Source: Rhodanobacter sp. L36 (GTDB taxonomy: Bacteria > Pseudomonadota > Gammaproteobacteria > Xanthomonadales > Rhodanobacteraceae). From it: a stretch of 64,000 nucleotides of DNA. A program made the translations under genes and the position numbers. The notes below the pieces were generated by a model. It searched no databases, was not told where the DNA came from, and saw nothing but the letters and a program-made list of their open reading frames with translations. Location: contig NZ_LMUV01000004.1 in assembly GCF_009765755.1 (NCBI RefSeq), positions 124,001-188,000 on the forward strand, in the 5' to 3' direction. Positions 44,141 to 51,921 of this stretch are shown one piece after another (the stretch's first letter is position 1; each line of letters opens with the position of its first letter).

Positions 44141-44277
44141 GTAGGAGCCCACCCGGTACGCGATGCGTTTGCATGGATTCGCAGGGTGCGCCGGTCCAGC
44201 TCACGTCTTCGAAAACCGAGGTGGCGGACATGCCTGTCGGTGAGGCAAGGGCATTCGCGCACAGGGTGCGCTCCTAC
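44141..44277. repeat. REP-like long inverted repeat, copy 2
   Basis: The outer arms (GTAGGAGCCCACCCGGTACG at 44141; reverse complement of the segment ending at 44277) match those of the element at 22015-22088. The inner part differs and holds additional palindromic fragments (GGATTCGCAGGGTGCGCC). It fills most of the gap between the membrane protein and srkA, both on the minus strand. Confidence 0.7.
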
Positions 44278-44284
44278 CATATGG

Positions 44285-45229
44285 CTACTCGAGCTCGTCC
44301 GACATCTCGTGCAAATCGGCGATGTGCTGCTCCCACCAGCGCGACTCGGCGGCGAATGGAAATGCGATGGGGAAGGCCGGATCCTGCCAGCGCGCGGCGA
44401 TCCATCCGGCGTAGTGCAGCTGACGCATCGCGCGTAAAGCCGGCACCAGCGCGAGTTCGCCGTGATCGAAATCGCGGAACTGTTCGTAGCCTTCGAGCAC
44501 GGCTTTCATCGCGCGTTCGTCGTTCGCCAGCATCCACAAATCCTGCACGGCCGGGCCGGTGCGCGCGTCGTCGAAATCCACGAAGTGCGGGCCGTCGTCG
44601 GTCCACAACACATTGCCGGGATGGCAATCGCCATGCAGGCGCAGTTGCCGCACCGGGCCGATCGCCTGCTGTCGTTGCGCGATGGCGGTATCCAGTCGCG
44701 TCGCCGCCGCGCGGTAATTCGTCTGCAACGATGTCGGCAGCAACGTGGATTCGAGCACGGTCTGCATCGGTTGCCGAACCATGCTTTCCCGATCGAGCGC
44801 GCCGCGATGCATGAACGGCTGCCGCGAGCCGACCACGTGCATGCGCGCGATCAGACGACCGAGCCATTGCAGTTGATCGATCGATTCCAGCGATGGCGCA
44901 CGACCGCCGCGACGCGGCGACAGTGCGTAGCGAAATCCGTCGTGCACCAACAGCGTCCGCTCGCCGAATGTCAGCGGCGCGACCACCGGCAATTCCGCCG
45001 CTGCCAGTTCGTGCGAGAACGTGTGTTCCTCGATGATCGCCGCGTCGCTCCAGCGGCCCGGCCGATAAAACTTCGCGATCACCGGCGACTCATCTTCCAG
45101 TCCAACCTGCCACACGCGGTTCTCGTAACTGTTGAGTGCGAGCAGACGGCCATCCGGCCACAACCCGCAAGCACCGACGGCATCAAGCACGAGGTCCGGG
45201 CTCAGCCGTGCATACGGCGTGTCGTTCAA
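44285..45229 (-). CDS. srkA: Serine/threonine protein kinase (SrkA/YihE-like)
   Basis: SrkA is a stress response kinase with an aminoglycoside phosphotransferase/choline kinase fold that counteracts toxin-driven death in E. coli. The 314-residue product has LALNSYENRVWQVGL near the N-terminus, the catalytic loop LHGDCHPGNVLWTDDG (about residue 200) and the metal-binding HFVDFDDARTGPAVQDLWML. The start is taken as TTG 45229 because it overlaps the thioesterase stop (TTGA) and aligns with the beginning of family members; a longer 345-residue frame has an Arg/His-rich antisense-like N-terminus. Start certainty is moderate. Confidence 0.87.
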   Translation of the reverse strand: MNDTPYARLSPDLVLDAVGACGLWPDGRLLALNSYENRVWQVGLEDESPVIAKFYRPGRWSDAAIIEEHTFSHELAAAELPVVAPLTFGERTLLVHDGFRYALSPRRGGRAPSLESIDQLQWLGRLIARMHVVGSRQPFMHRGALDRESMVRQPMQTVLESTLLPTSLQTNYRAAATRLDTAIAQRQQAIGPVRQLRLHGDCHPGNVLWTDDGPHFVDFDDARTGPAVQDLWMLANDERAMKAVLEGYEQFRDFDHGELALVPALRAMRQLHYAGWIAARWQDPAFPIAFPFAAESRWWEQHIADLHEMSDELE

Positions 45230-45666
45230 CGCGGCGCCATCGCGCGCGCGGCGATCACCGCCATGGTGATGCGCGAGATGCACACGAGTGCGCCGTCTTC
45301 GCTTTCGATGCGAATTTCCCACACCTGTGTGGTGCGTCCCAAGTGCAAGACTTTCGCGGTACCGGTGACGATGCCGCTGCGTACGCCGCGAATGTGATTC
45401 GCGTTGATGTCGAGTCCGACCGCGAGTTCTTTTTCGGGATCGAGCGTGAGCATCGCGGCGGTGCTGCCGAGTGTTTCGGCCAGCACCACCGACGCGCCGC
45501 CGTGCAGCAGGCCGTACGGCTGGTGCGTGCGGTGGTCGACCGGCATCGTGCCCTGCAGCCAGTCATCGCCGATGGCGGTGATGCGCATGCCGAGCGTCTC
45601 CATCATGGTGTTGGCGCTCCATGCGTTGATGCGGGCGAGGTCGGTCGGTTGTTTCCAGAGGCTCAT
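45226..45666 (-). CDS. Hotdog-fold acyl-CoA thioesterase (PaaI/MenI-like)
   Basis: The 146-residue enzyme shows the hotdog thioesterase motif DHRTHQPYGLLHGGASVVLAET with the catalytic acidic residue in ASVVLAETLGS, and the CoA-binding NHIRGVRSGIVTGTAKVLHLGRTTQVWEI. It resembles the 1,4-dihydroxy-2-naphthoyl-CoA/EntH-type subgroup, although the organism's quinone need not be menaquinone. AAGGA precedes ATG 45666. It is coupled to srkA by TTGA overlap, and diverges from the ferredoxin reductase by 54 bases. Confidence 0.88.
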   Translation of the reverse strand: MSLWKQPTDLARINAWSANTMMETLGMRITAIGDDWLQGTMPVDHRTHQPYGLLHGGASVVLAETLGSTAAMLTLDPEKELAVGLDINANHIRGVRSGIVTGTAKVLHLGRTTQVWEIRIESEDGALVCISRITMAVIAARAMAPR

Positions 45667-45720
45667 CGTTGATTCCTTGGCGGCGAGCCCGCATTGTTGT
45701 CCGCTCCCATCACCGCGACA

Positions 45721-46785
45721 ATGTGCCTGGTGAAAACCGTTACTCTCAAACCGTCCGGTCACCACTTCGAGGTGGCGCCCGGCGAAACCGTGCTGGAAGC
45801 GGCGCAACGCGCGGGCGTGGCGTTGCCGTATTCCTGTCGGGCGGGCGTGTGTGGCAGTTGCAAGGCGACGCTGCTGCAGGGGCGTTGCGACTATCCGTTC
45901 AACCCGCCGGTGGCGCTGGACGCGAATGCGCTCGCGCATCACGCGGTGCTGGTGTGCCAGGCGGTCCCGACGACCGACTTGCTACTCGAAGCGCGCGAAG
46001 TGCCGTCGGTCGAAGACATCGCGCGTCGCCAGCTCGACGTGCGCGTGGACGACAAGTGGCGACTCGCGCCGGATGTGATCGGCCTTCGCCTGATGCCGCA
46101 CGACGGCGAGCCGCCGCTCAAGCGATTGCCGGGACAATATCTCGATGTGCTGCTGGACGACGGCAAGCGCCGCTCGTTCTCGATCGCCAACGGTCCGCAG
46201 CCCGATGGCGCGATCGAACTGCACGTGCGTCACATCACCGGCGGCGGATTCACTTCGTGGGTCAACGACCGTTTGCGCATCGGCGATCGCCTGCGCGTGG
46301 AAGGTCCGCTGGGTACGTTCGTGCCGCGTGAGGACTCCGAACGGCCGATGATTTTCATGGCCGGCGGCACCGGTTTCGCGCCGATCAAGGCGATCGTCGA
46401 GCACTTCATCGAGCTCGGCACGCGCCGGTCGATGCAGCTGTACTGGGGCGCGCGCAACGAAGCGGAACTCTACATGCATGCGTTGCCCGAAAGTTGGGCG
46501 CGGGATGTGCCGAACCTGCAGTTCCATGCCGTGGTATCCGATGCGCAACCCGCTTCGAATCTGCGCCACGGACTCGTGCACGAAGCGGTGCTGCACGATC
46601 ACCCGGATCTGTCCGCCCACGATTTCTACATGAGCGGACCGCCGGCGATGATCGGCGCCAGTCACCAGCGTTTCTTCGACGCGGGCCTGCCGGAAGATCG
46701 CCTCTACTACGACTCGTTCGAGTACGCGCCGGATGTGCTCGCGCAGATTCTTGCCGGGCGTGCGGGTATTCGACACGTTCGCTGA
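45721..46785 (+). CDS. 2Fe-2S ferredoxin and flavin reductase fusion (CDP-6-deoxy-delta-3,4-glucoseen reductase-like)
   Basis: The 354-residue protein has an N-terminal plant-type 2Fe-2S domain (cysteines in PYSCRAGVCGSCKATLLQGRC, about residues 39-52 and Cys in LVCQAVP about 81), an FAD domain (RRSFSIANGP) and an NAD(P) domain (FMAGGTGFAPIKAIVEHF, then YMSGPPAMI). The arrangement is that of reductases such as RfbI/AscD and of aromatic dioxygenase reductases. In Xanthomonadales it stands outside deoxysugar clusters, so its real partner is unknown. ATG 45721 and GTG 45730 are both possible starts. Confidence 0.88.
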   Translation: MCLVKTVTLKPSGHHFEVAPGETVLEAAQRAGVALPYSCRAGVCGSCKATLLQGRCDYPFNPPVALDANALAHHAVLVCQAVPTTDLLLEAREVPSVEDIARRQLDVRVDDKWRLAPDVIGLRLMPHDGEPPLKRLPGQYLDVLLDDGKRRSFSIANGPQPDGAIELHVRHITGGGFTSWVNDRLRIGDRLRVEGPLGTFVPREDSERPMIFMAGGTGFAPIKAIVEHFIELGTRRSMQLYWGARNEAELYMHALPESWARDVPNLQFHAVVSDAQPASNLRHGLVHEAVLHDHPDLSAHDFYMSGPPAMIGASHQRFFDAGLPEDRLYYDSFEYAPDVLAQILAGRAGIRHVR

Positions 46786-47099
46786 CTGGCGTTGGATGTT
46801 CGTCCTGATATGCGGCGAGTATTCTGCGCGACCGTGCTGATCGAGGCTCGGGTAGCCGACGCGGTTTCATTCGGCGATTCCGGATCGCTGGACGCCAGCC
46901 CTAGGATGTAATCCGGTTTAACCCCATCGCCGCCATTCTGGCGAATACGTAGTGACGACTAGAGAACGGGATCATGTTCTTCAACCAATCACCAAGCAGA
47001 ACTTTCTCCTGGCCGCCTGCGCTGGCGATGACTTTCATTTCAGGCATTGAAGTTTGTCGACGCGATCATGTCCAGGCTTCGGTGGCCGCTTTTTCCGAG
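46786..47099. other. Intergenic region upstream of the ECF sigma factor
   Basis: This 314-base stretch should hold the sigma factor's own promoter. I see an imperfect inverted repeat GCCGCCATTCTGGCG near 46930, but no clear sigma-70 pair. The sigma frame extends in-phase back to an ATG at 46974. Confidence 0.4.
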
Positions 47100-47672
47100 A
47101 TGGCCAGTCTGTCCGACGAGGATTGCATGGCTGTGTATCAGCAGGGCGAGCCGGCGGCTTTCCGGATGATCTATTACCGCTATCGCGACAGAGTGCATCG
47201 TTACACCTTGCGCCTGGCACCTCGATCGAGCGATGCAGAAGAAGTGTTTCAGGACATATGGATGGCGGTCATTCGCGGACGCCATAGTTACGACCCGAAG
47301 TTGTCCTTTTCGGCATGGCTGTTTTCCATCGCCCACCGGCGTGCGGCGGATCGCTGGAGACATCTGGGCAGGCATGCACCGGACTTGCAGCGTTGCACGG
47401 ATGCCGATGTCGCCGATTCGCTTGAGTCAACTGCACTGGTCGCCCATGAGACGCCCGAGCGGCATGCTCAAAATGATGCGCTCCACAGAGCGCTGCTTGA
47501 TGCCGTCGATGCTTTGCCACCGCGCCAACGAGAGGCGTTTCTGCTGAAGGCCGAAGGCGACCTGAGTCTCGAAGATATCGCCATCGCGGTTCGCGCGCCA
47601 CGCGAGACGGTCAAAAGCCGACTTCGCTATGCGCAGCAACGTTTGCGCGATGCGCTGGAGAGCTGGCGATGA
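47100..47672 (+). CDS. ECF-type RNA polymerase sigma factor
   Basis: The 190-residue product has sigma region 2 (DEDCMAVYQQGEPAAFRMIYYRYRDRVHRYTLRLAPRSSDAEEVFQDIWMAVIRG, about 5-60) and region 4 (ALLDAVDALPPRQREAFLLKAEGDLSLEDIAIAVRAPRETVKSRLRYAQQRLRDAL, about 130-185), with the linker between. It should direct polymerase to promoters of the downstream genes. The frame is open to ATG 46974, adding 42 residues without family resemblance, so ATG 47100 (MASLSDED) is preferred. It overlaps the next gene by 4 bases. Confidence 0.9.
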   Translation: MASLSDEDCMAVYQQGEPAAFRMIYYRYRDRVHRYTLRLAPRSSDAEEVFQDIWMAVIRGRHSYDPKLSFSAWLFSIAHRRAADRWRHLGRHAPDLQRCTDADVADSLESTALVAHETPERHAQNDALHRALLDAVDALPPRQREAFLLKAEGDLSLEDIAIAVRAPRETVKSRLRYAQQRLRDALESWR

Positions 47673-48028
47673 ACGATGAATCATTCGATGAGTTGATAGC
47701 GCTTTATCGCAAGGTGGCGCGCGAAACGTCATCGGTGCACATCGATGATCGCATTCTTGAATTCTCCACGCGCACGAGGCGTCGCGGGGCGCAACTTTCA
47801 TGGCAATGGTTCGCGGCTGCAGCGGCATCGTTCGCCGCCCTGTGGCTGACGATCCACGCTTTGCAACCGCACCCCGCAAAAGCCTTGGCTGCCACGGCTG
47901 AAACGGTTCAGCCGGGTTGGGCGGACGGCGTCGACCGTGCGTATCTGTTGCAAATGGACGTGACGCCGGCCAGTTCGCCAGTTGCGCAGTATCTGATGCA
48001 TGAAACCGAAGCGCCTCGGAAGCTGTGA
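47669..48028 (+). CDS. Single-pass membrane protein, probable anti-sigma factor
   Basis: The 119-residue product has a cytoplasmic segment of about 45 residues (MNDESFDELIALYRKVARET), one membrane helix (about 46-65, QWFAAAAASFAALWLTIHAL) and a periplasmic tail. The ATGA overlap with the sigma gene and this topology fit a membrane anti-sigma factor. The zinc-binding HxxxCxxC of the usual ZAS domain is absent, and the protein has no cysteine. The short N-terminus may bind the sigma factor as a helix. The role is inferred from position. Confidence 0.7.
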   Translation: MNDESFDELIALYRKVARETSSVHIDDRILEFSTRTRRRGAQLSWQWFAAAAASFAALWLTIHALQPHPAKALAATAETVQPGWADGVDRAYLLQMDVTPASSPVAQYLMHETEAPRKL

Positions 48029-48049
48029 TTTTCAAACCTGGGAGACGAT

Positions 48050-48616
48050 ATGAAAAAGCTTGTTTGCTCGATCGCTTTGCTCGGCTGCGTAGTGGCCGGG
48101 AACGGACAGGCGGCTGTTCCCAAAGGCTGGTTTGTTGCGGGAACGACACCTTCCGCCTACGAGATGGGAACGCAACCCGGTATCCGCGGCGCAAACGACA
48201 ACAACGCCTTCATTCGTTCGAAGAACGAAACCAGGGGCTTTGGCACGCTCATGCAAACGATCAGTGCCAAAGCGTATCGAGGCAGGCGTGTGCGCTTCTC
48301 CGGCTTCCTGCATACCAGGGACGCGGACAAGGCCGGCCTGTGGATGCGTATTGACGGGGCCGACAAGCAGATCGTCGGCTTCGACAACATGGAGCAGCGA
48401 TCACTGCACGGCAACAACGATTGGCAGAACTACAACATCGTTCTGGATGTTCCCGAGGAGGCGGCAGATATCGCCTTCGGCGTGCTTCTCTCCGGCAAGG
48501 GCGAGGTGCTGGCTGACGATTTCAAACTGGACGTCGTTGGAAATGATGTGGTCCCCACAGGCATGCCGTTGCGGCAACTTCCAGGCGTACCGACGAACCT
48601 TAGTTTTTCTCCGTAG
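48050..48616 (+). CDS. Secreted beta-sandwich (carbohydrate-binding-like) domain protein
   Basis: The 188-residue protein has a signal peptide (MKKLVCSIALLGCVVAGNGQA) and a single domain with AGTTPSAYEMGTQPG, FGTLMQTISAKAYRGRRVRFSGF, KAGLWMRIDGADKQIVGFDNM, NDWQNYNIVLDVPEEAADIAFGVLL and GKGEVLADDFKLDVV. This string of motifs recurs in a widespread unnamed domain, often fused to AraC or signalling proteins in other bacteria, and looks like a jelly-roll. Nothing catalytic is evident. It is 21 bases after the anti-sigma candidate, so it is probably a member of the sigma factor's regulon. Confidence 0.72.
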   Translation: MKKLVCSIALLGCVVAGNGQAAVPKGWFVAGTTPSAYEMGTQPGIRGANDNNAFIRSKNETRGFGTLMQTISAKAYRGRRVRFSGFLHTRDADKAGLWMRIDGADKQIVGFDNMEQRSLHGNNDWQNYNIVLDVPEEAADIAFGVLLSGKGEVLADDFKLDVVGNDVVPTGMPLRQLPGVPTNLSFSP

Positions 48617-48653
48617 CTGCATGCCGCTTACGCTTCGAAAGGAGTATCGGAAA

Positions 48654-48755
48654 ATGGCTGAGGATGTCAGTCAAAGAGTGATGAATCACGACGTCCCGGG
48701 CAATGACACGCCTGAAGAATCGGCACATGCCTGCCCATGGCAAATAGCAGGATGA
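48654..48755 (+). CDS. 33-residue ORF coupled to the TraB-family gene
   Basis: The frame begins ATGGCTGAGG with AAAGGAG about 9 bases upstream, and encodes MAEDVSQRVMNHDVPGNDTP followed by EESAHACPWQIAG. Its TGA overlaps the ATG at 48752 (ATGA), so ribosomes finishing here could restart on the TraB-family gene, which has no good ribosome-binding site of its own. The peptide is hydrophilic, without signal sequence, and has one cysteine. It could be a small functional peptide or only a translational coupler. Confidence 0.45.
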   Translation: MAEDVSQRVMNHDVPGNDTPEESAHACPWQIAG

Positions 48756-49826
48756 AACCTTTCAGCTGGTTGATGGGATTCGCGCTGTTGTCTTCGCCCG
48801 CGGTCATGCCCCGGCAGGCGCCCAGTGTCGCGCCAGCAAGCCAGGTTGCACCGCAAATGATCAAGGCGCGCAGCCTGCGCCCGGTGACCGTCATCGGCAT
48901 CGTGCCAGGCCCCGACCTGTGGCGCGTGCGCAAAGGCCGGCATGTGCTGTGGATACTTGGCACGCTGGACGAATGGCCGGAGCAGATGCATTGGCGTGCA
49001 GTGGAAGTGCGTCGGGTCATCGCGCAGGCTGGCGAAGTGCTGGATATTCCGCGTGTGCGTATCCACGCCAGCACAGGCTATTTCGATCGACTCGCGCTCA
49101 ACCCGGATGGGCGCAAGTTGCGCGATGTCGTTCCGCCGCGGGATTACGAAAAGTGGTCGAAGCTCAAGGCGGCGTACATGGGCAAAGACGATGCCGTCGA
49201 GAACCGGCGTCCCGTTTATGCAGCCGTCCAGCTTTACCTGACGTCACTGAAGCATGCAGGCCTTGCGCCCGACATGATCGAACCGGTCATCGCGGATCTG
49301 CTGAAGCAACGCGGCCTCACGCCATTGCCGGTGATCTACAACCTGGAACCTGCACGGGGGGGGTGATCCCATCGGCGACTTGCACATCACGCCGGCGATG
49401 GAGATGCACTGCTTCGAGGCAACGCTTGATCATCTGGAGGGTGATCTTGATGTCATGCGGCAACGCGCGGTGGCGTGGTCGTCAGGTGATCTGGAGGATC
49501 TGGCCAGACTGCCCATGAGCGACCAGCTGGATGTTTGCCGCCAGACGTTGATCATGTCCGGCGCCAGCTTCCGGCCCGACATGGCCGATGTAAAAGCTAG
49601 GCTGCGTGATGCCTGGACTCAGGCAGCCCGCAGTGCGATCTGGTCGCACCGTGTGAGCTTCGCGATGCTGCCGATGACCGATCTCCTGGGCGCCGATAAC
49701 TATCCCGATCAGCTTCGCGCCGTGGGTTACAGCGTCGATATGCCGGATAGCCTGGGTGACTCGCCCGACCGGTCACGCGCTAGAACGACGATACGTACCG
49801 GAAGGAACATCAAGCACTGCAACTGA
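48752..49826 (+). pseudogene. TraB/GumN-family protein gene, frameshifted at a G8 tract
   Basis: Two adjoining frames form one protein. The first (48752-49366) encodes a signal-like segment and WRVRKGRHVLWILGTLDEWPEQMHWRAVEVRRVIAQAGEVLDI, then stops right after eight consecutive G (49356-49363). Removing one G joins it to the second frame, which continues GDPIGDLHITPAMEMHCFEATLDHLEGDLDVMRQRAVAW to 49826, giving about 357 residues. The sequence resembles the TraB/GumN (Tiki-like) family; the first-motif histidine typical of catalytic members (GTxH) is replaced (GTLDE), so even the full protein may be non-catalytic. The shift may be a true mutation, a phase-variable switch, or a sequencing error in the homopolymer. 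Confidence 0.75.
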
Positions 49827-49975
49827 TTTCCACGTTCGCGTTCGATCCGTAGCCCCATGCAGCTTTCATTCGCTGTGCGGTGATCGAATTCAATTGCACG
49901 AAGTGTTCGGCCTGACCGAAGCTTGCGATGGCCAACATCGAAGCACGTGGTCGGGTGCACAAAGAGAGCTATCCC

Positions 49976-50875
49976 ATGACGGCTGGATTCCGACGCAAGG
50001 TTTTCTTCGACGGACGCGATTTGCGGATCGGCTGGGGCATCGCGTTGTTCATCGCGATCGTGGTGTCGCTGCGCTTTGTGCAGTACTTCGGATTCACTCG
50101 CCAACTGCCGGATCACTGGTTGCAGACGCCGCAAGGTCTGCTGATCGAGGAGGCGATTCGCGCGGCGATCGTGTTGTTCGCGACGTTCGTGCTTGCGCGC
50201 ATCGAGCGACGTGCGTTTGATAGTTACGGACTGGGCGGAAGCGATCGGTTGCGTCTTCTGTTGAAGGGATCGCTGTGGGGATTCGCGGCGCTCAGCGTCG
50301 TGCTGGCGATGCAGTGGCTTGGTGGAAACATCGCGTTGTCGCGGAGCGCCGACGACGCGCTGCGATTGATCGGCAATGGCGCGCTGTGGCTCGCGACGTT
50401 CTATGCCGTCGCGGTGTTCGAAGAGTTGCTGCTGCGCGGCTATCTGCAAACCACGTTGGCGCGCGGCATTGGATTCTGGTGGTCGGCGCTGGTGTGGTCG
50501 GCGGTGTTTGTGTGGATGCACACGAGCAACCCTGGCGAAAGTTTGCTCGGGCTGGCGCAGACCGGATGGATCGCGTTGTTCTTCTGTCTCGCGTTGCGGC
50601 TCACCGGATCGCTGTGGTGGGTGATCGGTTATCACGCGCTGTGGGATTGGGGCGAAAGCTATTTCTACGGCGTGCCGAACAGCGGCCAGCTTTTCGATGG
50701 ACGGCTGATGACGGCGAACGCAAGCGGCAATCCGCTATGGAGTGGTGGAACCGGCGGACCCGAGGCAAGCCTGTGGTCGCTGTTCGTGCTGGTGCTGCCG
50801 ATCATCGCGCTGTGCTGGCAGTACCGACATGGCTCGACGAAGGAGCGTGCAGCGCAATCGTTTGATCGGTCCTAG
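49976..50875 (+). CDS. CPBP family intramembrane metalloprotease
   Basis: The 299-residue membrane protein has about eight helices and the CPBP (CAAX protease and bacteriocin-processing, ABI) motifs: FEELLLRGYLQTTLAR (EExxxR, about residue 158), FVWMHTSNP with the first zinc-type histidine, and GYHALWDWGES with the second. All catalytic residues are present. Substrates of such proteins in Gram-negative bacteria are mostly unknown. ATG 49976 follows AGAGAG; an in-frame ATG at 49928 adds 16 polar residues. It does not overlap the TraB-family gene (149-base gap), so it is probably a separate unit. Confidence 0.85.
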   Translation: MTAGFRRKVFFDGRDLRIGWGIALFIAIVVSLRFVQYFGFTRQLPDHWLQTPQGLLIEEAIRAAIVLFATFVLARIERRAFDSYGLGGSDRLRLLLKGSLWGFAALSVVLAMQWLGGNIALSRSADDALRLIGNGALWLATFYAVAVFEELLLRGYLQTTLARGIGFWWSALVWSAVFVWMHTSNPGESLLGLAQTGWIALFFCLALRLTGSLWWVIGYHALWDWGESYFYGVPNSGQLFDGRLMTANASGNPLWSGGTGGPEASLWSLFVLVLPIIALCWQYRHGSTKERAAQSFDRS

Positions 50876-50911
50876 CGAGCGGCAACGCGGCCGCGAGCAA
50901 GGGCGGTTTGC

Positions 50912-51358
50912 TTATTTATTGCCTTTGGCAATCGGCAACTGCGCCTGCTGCCAGGCGTAGACGCCGCCGCCCAGCGTGTGCACCTTGAGGAAGCCGGCTT
51001 TTACCAGCCGCTGCGCGGCCTTTGCCGAGTTGCCGTGGCCGTCCTTGTCCATCACGACGACAGGCAGCTCCTTCGCCTTGGCGAGATCCTTGTGTTCCGG
51101 ATCGAACTGGCTCATCACCACGTGCTTGGCGCCGGGCACGTGCATCTTCTCGAAGTCGCCACGCGCGGAGAGGTCGATCAGCAGCGGGCTCTCGCGATTG
51201 ATCAACAGCGTGAGACCGGCAGGCGTCAGCGTGCGGGTCTTGCTGAAGAGTTCGGCGATCTGCATGGCGATCAGCGCCAGTAACAGGATGGCGAACAGCG
51301 CCACCAGGGCGACGTGGTTGCCGATGAATTGCGGCAGCTTGTGCAAAAAGTCGTTCAT
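50912..51358 (-). CDS. Membrane-anchored rhodanese-like protein with degenerate active site (YibN-like)
   Basis: The 148-residue protein has one N-terminal helix (about 17-36) and a rhodanese domain with PLLIDLSARGDFEKMHVPGAKHVVMSQF and the C-terminal VKAGFLKVHTLGGGVYAWQQAQLPIAK. The catalytic cysteine loop is replaced by VVVMDKDGHGNSA, with Asp where the Cys normally stands, so sulfurtransferase activity is unlikely. Similar YibN-type proteins usually precede grxC and secB; those genes are not adjacent here. ATG 51358 is the start. Confidence 0.85.
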   Translation of the reverse strand: MNDFLHKLPQFIGNHVALVALFAILLLALIAMQIAELFSKTRTLTPAGLTLLINRESPLLIDLSARGDFEKMHVPGAKHVVMSQFDPEHKDLAKAKELPVVVMDKDGHGNSAKAAQRLVKAGFLKVHTLGGGVYAWQQAQLPIAKGNK

Positions 51359-51450
51359 GGTGATTCCACTTCGCGCACGCGCGGTGTCAGTCGGGTGAAC
51401 CGGCGATTATACGGGCTCGCTGCGCGCGAATGCCGCGACAAGGCGACGCG

Positions 51451-51864
51451 CTATTCCTGCGTGATGTCGGGCAGGCCGCTGGTCAGCCACCAGTGCTTGC
51501 TCTTCTCGTCGTAATGCCAGGTCTGGTGATCGATGATGCTGCGCTCGGATTGCGTGTGCACGTTGACCAGGTTGACGTGCACGGTCTGTTTCACCTGGTT
51601 TTCCCCGTCGGGTACGGGGCCATCGCCGGCGTCGTACTCGCTGACCTGCACTTGCTGGTAACGCGCCAGGTCCATCTTGCTGACCGGGTGCGCGTTGCGG
51701 ATCGTTGGGTCGATGAACTGCTCGGCGCTGGCGAAATCACCCCAGCGTACGGTGCTGCCGTAGGCGGTGAGAGTATCGGTGAGAAGGTCGCTGCGCTGGG
51801 TGGTGGCGCAACCGGACAGCAGCAGGAACGACGAGGCGGCAAACAGGCTGAGGGTGCGACGCAT
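51451..51864 (-). CDS. Lipoprotein of unknown function
   Basis: The 137-residue product begins MRRTLSLFAASSFLLLSGCA, a lipoprotein signal with lipobox LLSGC, so it should be lipidated at Cys19 and carried to the outer membrane (no Asp at +2). The mature part (TTQRSDLLTDTLTAYGSTVRWGDFASAEQFIDPT, VSEYDAGDGPVPDGENQVKQTVHVNLVNVHTQSERSIIDHQTWHYDEKSKHWWLTSGLP) resembles a small NTF2-like or beta-rich fold. I recognise no named family. ATG 51864 begins the signal; an upstream 10-residue extension lacks it. Confidence 0.75.
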   Translation of the reverse strand: MRRTLSLFAASSFLLLSGCATTQRSDLLTDTLTAYGSTVRWGDFASAEQFIDPTIRNAHPVSKMDLARYQQVQVSEYDAGDGPVPDGENQVKQTVHVNLVNVHTQSERSIIDHQTWHYDEKSKHWWLTSGLPDITQE

Positions 51865-51921
51865 GGCGAATCTCCGCGATGGATACCCGGCCATTCTGCC
51901 GCAAGCGCCGGCGTGCGTCTG

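Noticed and set aside
49727-50635. 302-codon minus-strand frame
   Set aside because: Antisense to the CPBP protease with complete EExxxR and His motifs.
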